8,497 nt of DNA, taken from the NCBI GenBank assembly GCA_964637655.1, contig CAZWUZ010000175.1, positions 1 to 8,497 on the forward strand. The letters run 5' to 3'. Below are positions 1-6,425 of the stretch, in pieces. Made by a program: the position numbers and the translations under genes. This stretch comes from CAZWUZ01 sp964637655 [NCBI: uncultured bacterium] (lineage in GTDB: Bacteria; DAOPZR01). The notes below the pieces were generated by a model that was not told the origin of the DNA, made no database searches, and saw only the letters and a list, made by a program, of their open reading frames with translations. Position 1 is the first letter of the stretch. Every line of letters begins with the position of its first letter.

Positions 1-351
1 CCCGCCGGCGCGGTAGCGCTGCGGCCCGTAGTAGCGGCGGAAGAAATCTTCGCCGAAGAAGTCGCGGAACGGCCCCTCCATGAACGGGTCGCGCCCGCGG
101 CTGACCACCACCTCGCGCTCGGTGGCGATGTTGACCACCGCGGGACGCACCGCCGCCGCCGCCCCCTCGAACGCCTGCGACAGCAGGTTGGCCGCGCGCA
201 GCGCCTCCGGCGACGTGGTCACGTTGAGCGCCGCCGTGTCGTCCGCCTGCCCGCTCCCCACGTACCGGAAGAACGCCGCCAGCCCCACTCCGGTCAGCAG
301 CGAACAGAGCGCCACGCTGATCAGCAGCATCCTGGTTTTGCGATTCACCAT
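1..351 (-). CDS. htrA: HtrA/DegP-family serine protease, N-terminal part (cut by window edge)
   Basis: This frame is open from an ATG at 349-351 to position 1, giving the first 117 residues. A short basic start (NRKTR, residues 3-7) precedes a hydrophobic segment at about 8-28, which reads as an uncleaved signal anchor or signal peptide. Residues 60-75 (AFEGAAAAVRPAVVNI) match the stretch that opens the protease domain in Do/HtrA proteases. They are followed by a Phe/Arg-rich loop (DPFMEGPFRDFFGEDFF, 88-104), typical of the DegP/DegQ LA loop. The catalytic His-Asp-Ser and the PDZ domains lie beyond the window. These enzymes degrade or chaperone misfolded envelope proteins. A strong ribosome binding site (GGAGGT) lies 6 nt before the ATG. 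The gene follows dnaJ by 103 bp in the same direction, so it is probably the last known member of the chaperone operon. The family call is firm; the exact subfamily (DegP, DegQ or DegS) is not decidable here. Confidence 0.85.
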   Translation of the reverse strand, partial: MVNRKTRMLLISVALCSLLTGVGLAAFFRYVGSGQADDTAALNVTTSPEALRAANLLSQAFEGAAAAVRPAVVNIATEREVVVSRGRDPFMEGPFRDFFGEDFFRRYYGPQRYRAGG

Positions 352-429
352 TTCTCCACCTCCATCACCGGAGTAATTTTCGCCGGGCACCGTCGCCTGC
401 TGACGCCGCTTCCGCCCGTATCCGTCTCT

Positions 430-448
430 CTCCGTGAACTCCGTGGTG
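430..448. repeat. Short internal direct repeat in the dnaJ-htrA gap
   Basis: The 103-bp gap between dnaJ and the protease gene contains ctccgtgaactccgtggtg, two ctccgtg units offset by 9 bp. Similar ctccgtg/ctctgtg strings occur in intergenic DNA of many bacteria; this is from memory and is not shown by the window. I see no clear promoter or intrinsic terminator in the gap. Confidence 0.4.
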
Positions 449-454
449 CAACGT

Positions 455-1510
455 TCAGTATCGCAGACCCGCCCGACGGGCGAATTCCGCCAGCGCCTGC
501 CGCTGCTCATCCGTCAGGTGTTCCGGCACCGTCACGCGAATGGAAACATACTGGTCGCCGCGCGTGCCGTTGCGCCGTTTGATGCCGCGCCCGCGCAGGC
601 GCAATTTTGCCCCTCCCTGCGTGCCGGGCGGCAGCGTCAGTTTGACAAACCCGTCAAGCGTGCGCACCCGCAGTTTGCTTCCCAGCGCCGCCTGCGCGAA
701 ATTCACCGGCACGGTGCAGTGCACGTCGTAGCCGTCCGCGCGGAAAAAGCGGTCAGGCGAAACGTGCACCTGCACGTAGAGGTCGCCACCCCGCTTGCGG
801 CCGCGTCCGCGACCGCCGACCGGGATGCGCAGCTTTGTCCCATCGACCGTGCCCGCGGGAATAGTGACGCTGACCGTCTCGTCATTAACCAGTACGCCAT
901 CGCCATGGCAGGTGCCGCACGGCCGGTCGATGATAGTGCCTCGCCCGCAGCAGCGCGGGCAGGGGCGGTTGAAGGCGAAGCCGCCGGCAGGCGACGCGCG
1001 CAGGCCGCTGCCATTGCACTGCGGACAGGTATGCACGGCAACCCCTGCCGCCGCCCCGGTGCCGTGACAGGCGGGACACTGCTGCTCGCGCGCGAAACGC
1101 ACCGGCACCGTGCCGCCCTGCGCGGCCACCGCAAACGGGATCTCGATGGTTTCGAGCCGGTCATCGCTGCCGCCGGTAGCGCGGCTGAACCAGTCGCTGA
1201 AATCACCGCCGGCAAACCCGTCGACGATATCGCTGAAATCGAAGCCGAATCCGGTTTCACCGCCGCCCGCCGCCGCCTGCGCGCCCGGATGGCAGCCGTA
1301 TTTCCGCATCGCGTCATACTGTTTCCGCTTCTTCGCGTCACTCAGGACGGCAAACGCCTCGCCGATCTCCTTGAAGCGCTCCTCCGCCTGGCGGTCACCC
1401 TTGTTCTTGTCGGGGTGGAATTTCCGCGCCAGGGTGCGATAGGCGGACTTGACCTGTGCGTCAGTCGCGTTCTCCGCGATGCCCAATGCCCGGTAGTAGT
1501 CCCTGTTCAT
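455..1510 (-). CDS. dnaJ: DnaJ (Hsp40) co-chaperone, class A
   Basis: This 351-residue protein has the complete class A layout. The J domain (about 3-70) carries the HPD motif at 32-34 that stimulates DnaK ATPase. A short Gly/Phe-rich linker (about 82-107) follows. The zinc-binding region has four Cys-x-x-Cys-x-Gly-x-Gly knuckles: CPACHGTG (145-152), CPQCNGSG (162-169), CPRCCGRG (184-191) and CGTCHGDG (198-205). The C-terminal substrate-binding beta domains end near 330. The length is slightly below the usual 370-380, mainly because the Gly/Phe linker is short. It delivers unfolded clients to DnaK in the cytoplasm. The ATG at 1508-1510 is preceded by GAGG on the transcript and begins 22 bp after the grpE stop, so the two are surely cotranscribed. 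The full set of zinc cysteines makes a CbpA-type protein unlikely. Confidence 0.97.
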   Translation of the reverse strand: MNRDYYRALGIAENATDAQVKSAYRTLARKFHPDKNKGDRQAEERFKEIGEAFAVLSDAKKRKQYDAMRKYGCHPGAQAAAGGGETGFGFDFSDIVDGFAGGDFSDWFSRATGGSDDRLETIEIPFAVAAQGGTVPVRFAREQQCPACHGTGAAAGVAVHTCPQCNGSGLRASPAGGFAFNRPCPRCCGRGTIIDRPCGTCHGDGVLVNDETVSVTIPAGTVDGTKLRIPVGGRGRGRKRGGDLYVQVHVSPDRFFRADGYDVHCTVPVNFAQAALGSKLRVRTLDGFVKLTLPPGTQGGAKLRLRGRGIKRRNGTRGDQYVSIRVTVPEHLTDEQRQALAEFARRAGLRY

Positions 1511-1532
1511 CGCGCCTCACCGCCTTGCTACC

Positions 1533-2024
1533 TCATGCCCCGCTCTCCGCCGCCGGGCCTGACGACACCACCACCTGCGCCGCACGCAGCACGCGGTCAC
1601 CCATGCGCCAGCCGGCACGCCGCACGGCCAGGATGGTTCCCGCCGCCGCCGCGTCGGCCTTCGTTTCCAGCGCCTCGTGCCAGCGCGGGTCGAACACCGT
1701 GCCCGTCCCCGTCACCTCGCTGACCCCCTCGTCCGCGAGCAGGTCAAGAAACTGCTTGCGGATCATTTCGAGGCCGACCTTGACGTCGTCCGTCAGTGCC
1801 GGGATCATCAGCGCGTAGCCGAAATTGTCCAGCACGGGGAGCAGTTTCTCGATGACGCTCCCGCGCGCCTGCGCGTTCCACACCTGTTTCTCCTTCGCCA
1901 CCCGCTTGCGGTAGTTGTCGAATTCCGCCTGCAGGCGCTGCAGGTGCCCCTTGAAGAATTCCGCCGTCTCCGCCGCGGCGGGCGCGCTCTCCGCGCCCGC
2001 CGTCACCAGTTCTTCCGTCATCAT
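1533..2024 (-). CDS. grpE: GrpE nucleotide exchange factor
   Basis: This 163-residue GrpE releases ADP from DnaK to reset the chaperone cycle. An Ala/Glu-rich N-terminus leads into a helix with the heptad-like stretch LQRLQAEFDNYRKRVAKEK (about 28-46), then the family core IEKLLPVLDNFGYAL and GLEMIRKQFLDLLADEGV. The C-terminal beta domain has the signature FDPRWHEAL followed by the Gly-rich RMGDRVLRAAQVVVS. The N-terminal coiled coil is short compared with E. coli GrpE (about 197 residues). The gene starts 10 bp after the dnaK stop. Two adjacent ATGs (2024 and 2021) are possible starts; GGAGG lies 3 nt before the first and 6 nt before the second, so the second may be the real start. The dnaK-grpE-dnaJ order differs from the common grpE-dnaK-dnaJ order. 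Confidence 0.96.
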   Translation of the reverse strand: MMTEELVTAGAESAPAAAETAEFFKGHLQRLQAEFDNYRKRVAKEKQVWNAQARGSVIEKLLPVLDNFGYALMIPALTDDVKVGLEMIRKQFLDLLADEGVSEVTGTGTVFDPRWHEALETKADAAAAGTILAVRRAGWRMGDRVLRAAQVVVSSGPAAESGA

Positions 2025-2034
2025 CCGCCTCCGC

Positions 2035-3966
<1,932 letters not shown>

Positions 3967-3986
3967 GTCCTGCCTCCTGTATGGTC

Positions 3987-4002
3987 GGGAACGTTTTGTC
4001 CC
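3987..4002 (-). promoter_or_regulatory. Imperfect inverted repeat in the dnaK leader
   Basis: On the plus strand, gggaac and gtccc can pair around a gttt(t) loop with one bulged A. The element ends 8 nt upstream of the dnaK AGGAGG. It is not CIRCE or HAIR. A short RNA hairpin here could affect dnaK translation, but the stem is weak and the role is a guess. Confidence 0.25.
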
Positions 4003-4011
4003 TGTCAGTAT

Positions 4012-4034
4012 GCCGCCGCCTTACGGGCGGCGGC
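4012..4034 (-). terminator. GC-rich perfect hairpin spanning the response regulator stop codon
   Basis: A perfect 9-bp stem (gccgccgcc at 4012-4020 with ggcggcggc at 4026-4034) closes a 5-nt loop that contains the TAA stop of the response regulator gene. No T-run follows on the minus strand, so it is not a standard intrinsic terminator. It could slow RNA polymerase, partly insulate dnaK from the upstream gene, or protect the 3' end of a processed transcript. Confidence 0.4.
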
Positions 4035-4482
4035 GCTCTATGGTTACGCCGCCGGGGAGCGCCTTGCGTCCCGCCCGTGCGACATGTTCTTCCCAGATCT
4101 CCGCCTGCGTCTGCTGCAACGCCACCAGGTGCCGGTCGATAAGCGCGCGCAGTTCGTCCACGGGGAACGGCTTGCGGAACACGTACGTCACCCCGCATGA
4201 CCGCGCCTGCTCTTCCAGCGCCGCATTCATCAAACCCGACATCAGCACTGCCGGGATACAGCACTGCCGCCGCGCCATCTCGCGCAGCACTTCGATGCCG
4301 TCCATTTCCGGCAGATTGTTGTCAAAGATGGCAAACGCGATATCCTGCAGACGATCAATGAGCGCCAACGCATCAGCGCCGCTCGCCACCCCGACGACTT
4401 CATACGTGCCGCCCAGCGCCTCGATAAGCAGGCGGCGCGTATCCTCGTCATCTTCCGCAATCAATACATAGCGTCGTGCCAT
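4021..4482 (-). CDS. Single-domain response regulator (CheY-like receiver)
   Basis: The 153-residue product beginning MARRYVLIAEDDED is one receiver domain with no output domain. The acidic pocket is at D11/D12, the phospho-acceptor is D54 in FDNNLPEMDG, the switch residue is S82 in LMSGL, and the conserved lysine is K104 in FRKPF. A tail of about 30 residues after 122 is charged and unrecognised. The frame extends upstream to 4554, but the extra 24 residues do not fit the family and ATG 4480-4482 starts exactly where receivers begin, after a purine-rich AAAAAGGG. With no DNA-binding domain, it should act by protein contact in a phosphorelay or motility-type circuit. Its position directly before dnaK in the same direction suggests shared transcription; any functional link to stress control is inference. 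No histidine kinase is in the window. Confidence 0.93.
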   Translation of the reverse strand: MARRYVLIAEDDEDTRRLLIEALGGTYEVVGVASGADALALIDRLQDIAFAIFDNNLPEMDGIEVLREMARRQCCIPAVLMSGLMNAALEEQARSCGVTYVFRKPFPVDELRALIDRHLVALQQTQAEIWEEHVARAGRKALPGGVTIERRRP

Positions 4483-4577
4483 TGCCCTTTTTCCACTATG
4501 TCCTACTGCCGGAATAATGAAACCATCATGCCATGCCAGATAATCGCAAAACATCCCGATATAAAAGGATAAGCACG

Positions 4578-4604
4578 ATTACACCCAGATCATTTGGCAA
4601 TCAA
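4578..4604 (-). promoter_or_regulatory. Possible sigma70-type promoter for the response regulator-dnaK operon
   Basis: On the minus strand, TTGATT (4599-4604) and TGTAAT (4578-4583) resemble -35 and -10 boxes, but their spacing is 15 bp, shorter than usual. Transcription would begin near 4571 and give a leader of roughly 90 nt before the response regulator ATG. The -35 box overlaps a palindrome. The region is AT-rich relative to its surroundings. Confidence 0.25.
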
Positions 4605-4610
4605 GATTGC
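4597..4610. promoter_or_regulatory. 14-bp palindrome, possible operator
   Basis: The sequence gcaatc-aa-gattgc is a perfect dyad with 6-bp arms. It overlaps the putative -35 box of the response regulator promoter, which is where a repressor would bind. It also sits beside the GCCAT repeats at 4611-4643. Confidence 0.35.
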
Positions 4611-4643
4611 GCCATTATGGCATACGTCAGCCATAGTGGTATG
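4611..4643. repeat. Two direct copies of a GCCAT-NN-TGG-Y-AT motif
   Basis: The strings gccattatggcat (4611-4623) and gccatagtggtat (4630-4642) are direct repeats whose starts lie 19 bp apart. The first copy contains an exact dyad (gccat-t-atggc) and the second a partial one (cca-tag-tgg). An inverted partial copy (ccactatg, 4493-4500) lies just before the response regulator start. The spacing of about two helical turns suits a transcription factor binding twice on one face. The stretch is intergenic (4483-4698, 216 bp) and has no other gene. Confidence 0.4.
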
Positions 4644-4698
4644 AGGAATTCAGCGGTTTTGCCGGTTAATCCCGTGTGCCAGCTACACGAAACACCCT

Positions 4699-5412
4699 TT
4701 ACCCGTGCGTAGCAGGAGCATGAACATACGCTTCAACACAGGCATATTCGCCAATGTACTTGAGCCGGGAGCGAATCGGCGCGAAGAATGGCTGGGCGAG
4801 CAATTCCGCGTACACGGAGGCAATACGCCCGGGGTAGACGTTCAGGTTGAAATGTATGCCGTTGTACAGAAAGCCGGTGGCAAGTTCAGGCAGTTCATGC
4901 AGCATGTAGGTGGCAAGCACTTCCACATCCTCCGGGGTGAACCGTGACGCCATGGGCCCGAGATTGGTGCGGGTCAGCTGCCCGAGGAAAGCACGAAACT
5001 CCGGGTCGGCGGCAAACGCAGCGTTGCACACACGGCTGTTATGCAGGAAGTAATCGCCGTCGATGATGTCACACCAGTCAAGGATATCGATCATGGCGCG
5101 CTGTTCCGGCGCAAGCGGGGCAAGCGCTTCGCTGCAAATCGCGTGCACTTCGTCCGCCCTGCGGAACGCCTTTTCCAGCGCGGCCAGCGGCTTGCTGCGC
5201 CCGATAATCTGATTATTGATGCGCTGCAATACATCGACCACGACGATAGCCACCCGTTCGTGCGCACAACGGGTGGCCCACTCAGCAAAGACCTGCACAT
5301 ATTCCGCGGTGAACACCTTGTTCTGAATGCTGATACCGAGATACGGGTTCCAGCGACGGGCGGTGATGTCGGCCGGGGCGGTGTTGTAGCAGTCGGCGAG
5401 AAACACGATCAC
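4699..5412 (-). CDS. tRNA-dependent cyclodipeptide synthase (CDPS)
   Basis: CDPSs use two aminoacyl-tRNAs to build a cyclic dipeptide (2,5-diketopiperazine) in the cytoplasm. From the GTG at 5410-5412 the product is 237 residues, the usual family size. GISIQNKVFT aligns with the nucleophile region of AlbC and YvmC: catalytic Ser at residue 28 and Asn three residues on (31). YMLHELP supplies the conserved Tyr (169) and Glu (173), four apart as in AlbC Y178/E182. The next landmark, Tyr-Pro (193-194), is exactly 24 residues after that Tyr, matching AlbC Y202 and the position after it. Pro there marks the XYP subfamily, while Asn at the earlier site is usual in NYH enzymes. The frame is open to a GTG at 5487, adding 25 residues that do not look like the family. 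I prefer 5412 because it forms a GTGA overlap with a short upstream frame. The substrates cannot be read from the sequence. Confidence 0.82.
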   Translation of the reverse strand: MIVFLADCYNTAPADITARRWNPYLGISIQNKVFTAEYVQVFAEWATRCAHERVAIVVVDVLQRINNQIIGRSKPLAALEKAFRRADEVHAICSEALAPLAPEQRAMIDILDWCDIIDGDYFLHNSRVCNAAFAADPEFRAFLGQLTRTNLGPMASRFTPEDVEVLATYMLHELPELATGFLYNGIHFNLNVYPGRIASVYAELLAQPFFAPIRSRLKYIGEYACVEAYVHAPATHG

Positions 5413-5519
5413 CTGACCTGTGGAAAAATGCCGGCAAGCGTTCCGGTTGGCTGCCTGTCCATGGCCTGATCGTAGCACCACTGCCACCAGCCGTCAATGT
5501 CGCGCATCACCAGTGGCAT
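5409..5519 (-). CDS. Short upstream reading frame overlapping the CDPS start
   Basis: An ATG at 5517-5519 opens 36 codons that include the Trp-rich run DGWWQWCYDQAMDRQ and end in a TGA sharing four bases (GTGA) with the likely CDPS start codon. This is the classic layout for translational coupling. There is no strong ribosome binding site. The peptide is not recognised. It could be a real small protein, a coupling leader, the tail of a decayed gene, or the displaced N-terminus of the CDPS if a one-base indel has occurred. Confidence 0.3.
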   Translation of the reverse strand: MPLVMRDIDGWWQWCYDQAMDRQPTGTLAGIFPQVR

Positions 5520-5525
5520 ATCACG

Positions 5526-5555
5526 TTGACGCCCCCGATTGGTGCGTGTTAAAAT
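5526..5555 (+). promoter_or_regulatory. Sigma70-type promoter reading rightward
   Basis: TTGACG (5526-5531) and TAAAAT (5550-5555), each 5 of 6 to consensus, are 18 bp apart. Transcription would start near 5561 and run through the hairpins at 5559-5652 and towards the methyltransferase relic. It is opposite in direction to the CDPS, so it would also yield RNA antisense to the CDPS leader. Confidence 0.5.
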
Positions 5556-5558
5556 GCC

Positions 5559-5652
5559 CCCGTCCGGCGTTAACCGGCACGGGCAACACCTGACCGGTAG
5601 GCGAGAGCGCGGTCAAGAGTCAGTCCGTAGGACATTCAATAGTCCGTAGGAC
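5559..5652 (+). ncRNA. Hairpin array, possible small RNA
   Basis: Four inverted repeats follow the plus-strand promoter. First, CCCGTCCGG (5559-5567) pairs with CCGG-C-ACGGG (5574-5583), a 9-bp stem with one bulged C and a 6-nt loop. Second, TGACCG (5591-5596) pairs with CGGTCA (5610-5615), with a smaller GCG/CGC stem inside. Third and fourth, GTCC-gta-GGAC occurs at 5623-5633 and again at 5642-5652. No long plus-strand frame is credible here. I cannot assign the structure to a known RNA family and see no T-run terminator. On the minus strand the same repeats fold in the CDPS leader, so they could equally be a 5' regulatory structure for the CDPS. Confidence 0.3.
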
Positions 5653-5654
5653 AT
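5613..5654 (-). CDS. 13-codon leader frame in the duplicated promoter cassette
   Basis: ATG (5652-5654) follows GGAGGCGGGG and attga, the same ribosome binding site context that starts the 574-codon gene in the other cassette copy. It encodes MSYGLLNVLRTDS and stops. The 19-bp tandem duplication throws this ATG out of frame with the second ATG (5633-5635), which opens 21 codons (MSYGLTLDR...). That start resembles MFYELMISR of the large gene at M, Y, L and R. It is either a leader peptide or the fossil 5' end of a paralogue. Confidence 0.3.
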   Translation of the reverse strand: MSYGLLNVLRTDS

Positions 5655-5659
5655 TCAAT
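5622..5659. repeat. Perfect 19-bp tandem duplication
   Basis: The unit agtccgtaggacattcaat occurs twice with no gap (5622-5640 and 5641-5659). Each unit holds a 4-bp stem-loop and, on the minus strand, the ATG context of the promoter cassette. The second unit is the left end of the 85-bp duplication; the extra unit is present only in this copy. Confidence 0.9.
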
Positions 5660-5725
5660 CCCCGCCTCCGCGCCATTTTCCTGTTGCTGACTGCATCCTA
5701 CCACCCTGCCTGCCCGCCGTCAACG
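5641..5725 (-). repeat. 85-bp duplicated promoter/start cassette, copy A
   Basis: This stretch aligns without gaps to 8137-8221 at about 73 of 85 positions. Nearly all differences are transitions. The conserved parts on the minus strand are a promoter, a ribosome binding site and the start codon. Copy A lies upstream of the CDPS in the same direction and could drive it. Confidence 0.9.
5695..5723 (-). promoter_or_regulatory. Sigma70-type promoter in cassette copy A
   Basis: On the minus strand, TTGACG (5718-5723) and TAGGAT (5695-5700) are exactly 17 bp apart. The same boxes and spacing recur in copy B (8191-8219), which supports function. Transcription would start near 5688 and give a leader of about 170-275 nt before the CDPS region. 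Confidence 0.6.
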
Positions 5726-5741
5726 ACAGGATGTCGGCCGT

Positions 5742-5773
5742 GTCAGCGCCGCCAGGATGGCATAGGCGCTGAC
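5742..5773. repeat. Two-tier hairpin upstream of promoter A
   Basis: GTCAGCGCC (5742-5750) pairs perfectly with GGCGCTGAC (5765-5773). An inner GCCA-gga-TGGC stem (5751-5761) stacks next to it with ATA bulged on one side, giving up to 13 pairs. No T-run is adjacent. It sits just beyond the -35 of promoter A and could be a terminator for incoming minus-strand transcription, an operator or a REP-like element. Confidence 0.45.
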
Positions 5774-5814
5774 CAATGGTTTTCGCCCGGGAATCAGAGC
5801 GTCTCTCCCCCGCA

Positions 5815-6147
5815 GTTCCCTGTTCCCGCCGGCAGCGAAGTCCTTGACATCTGCTGCGGCGATTGCCGCATCTTCACGGCGTTCCTGCGCGCCAAAACCG
5901 TGCGCTATCGCGGGCTCGACGGCAATCCCCGGTTCGTGGCCGCGGCCCGCCGGCGCGGGTTGGCGGTTGCGCCTGCGGATCGTGGCCGGCCTGCCGACCG
6001 CGGACTATACCTTCATGCTGTTGTCGCTGTTCCATTTCCTCCCGGAAGTGGAACCGATAATGGCCAAACTGCTGGCCAGTGCCCAGACCCGACTGCTTAT
6101 CGCCGAGGCGGTGGTGACGTTTGGCTCCGCGCGGATCCTCGCGAATG
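5815..6147 (+). pseudogene. Frameshifted fragment of a class I SAM-dependent methyltransferase
   Basis: One frame reads VPAGSEVLDICCGDCRIF (5822 onward), the glycine-rich SAM-binding motif I of class I methyltransferases. It then gives a motif II-like GLDGNPRFVAAARRRG. Between about 5958 and 5985 the sense moves to another frame, which reads ADYTFMLLSLFHFLPE and then LLIAEAV, the usual motif IV and post-IV elements. No stop separates the frames but the reading must shift, so a single indel has broken the gene. The N-terminal cap before motif I is missing or scrambled, and the C-terminus is replaced near 6147 by an unrelated sequence. The substrate cannot be known. Methyltransferases often modify cyclodipeptides, so this could be a lost partner of the nearby CDPS, but that is inference and the relic points the other way. 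Confidence 0.65.
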
Positions 6148-6414
6148 CAAGGTCGCGCAGCAGCTGGGGGCCGAGTATATGTTTATCCTCGATGACGACT
6201 CCGCGATCGACGAGACAAATCTGCGCCGGATGTGCGCGTTGCTGATTGAAGAGCATGTGCTGATTCCGTGGGGAATCACGCTGGGGGCAGGGTCCATTCG
6301 GGATGACTCGACTTATGCTCTGCTGCGGGCAAGCAGATGCGTCAAGGTGAACATCTGCGTGGAATCGGCGAATCCGCGGATCGTGAAGGAGTACCGCAAG
6401 CCATACACGGGACA
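6146..6414 (+). pseudogene. Fragment of a radical SAM protein
   Basis: Back in the frame of the methyltransferase start, about 90 residues resemble the middle of radical SAM enzymes of the B12-binding/Elp3-like type. LGAEYMFILDDDSAIDETN matches the strand and acidic loop that usually reads FxDDxFxxD. An IPWGITLGAGSIRDD segment follows. VKVNICVESANPRIVKEYRK then matches the GxESGxxxxLxxxxK motif near the SAM site. The Cys-x3-Cys-x2-Cys cluster that binds the iron-sulfur centre is absent because the 5' half is missing, so no activity is possible. The fragment is joined directly to the methyltransferase relic near 6146 and ends just before the stop codon of the opposing 574-codon gene. Both edges therefore look like rearrangement junctions. 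Confidence 0.6.
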
Positions 6415-6425
6415 GTGGGGTATTG

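Noticed and set aside
434-1723. A 429-codon plus-strand frame opposite dnaJ and the end of grpE
   Set aside because: This is an antisense shadow in high-GC DNA; the minus strand has a complete DnaJ with all motifs.
3967-4020. A dnaK promoter (CTGACA followed by CATACA on the minus strand)
   Set aside because: The -10 match is poor, and the start point would fall in the ribosome binding site.
4483-4554. An N-terminal extension of the response regulator starting at 4554
   Set aside because: The extra 24 residues are unlike any receiver domain, and the ATG at 4482 fits the family start precisely.
5622-5659. A CRISPR array, suggested by the tandem repeat and an attcaatcccc end
   Set aside because: There are only two units with no spacer between them, and the similar end is explained by a ribosome binding site and start codon on the minus strand.
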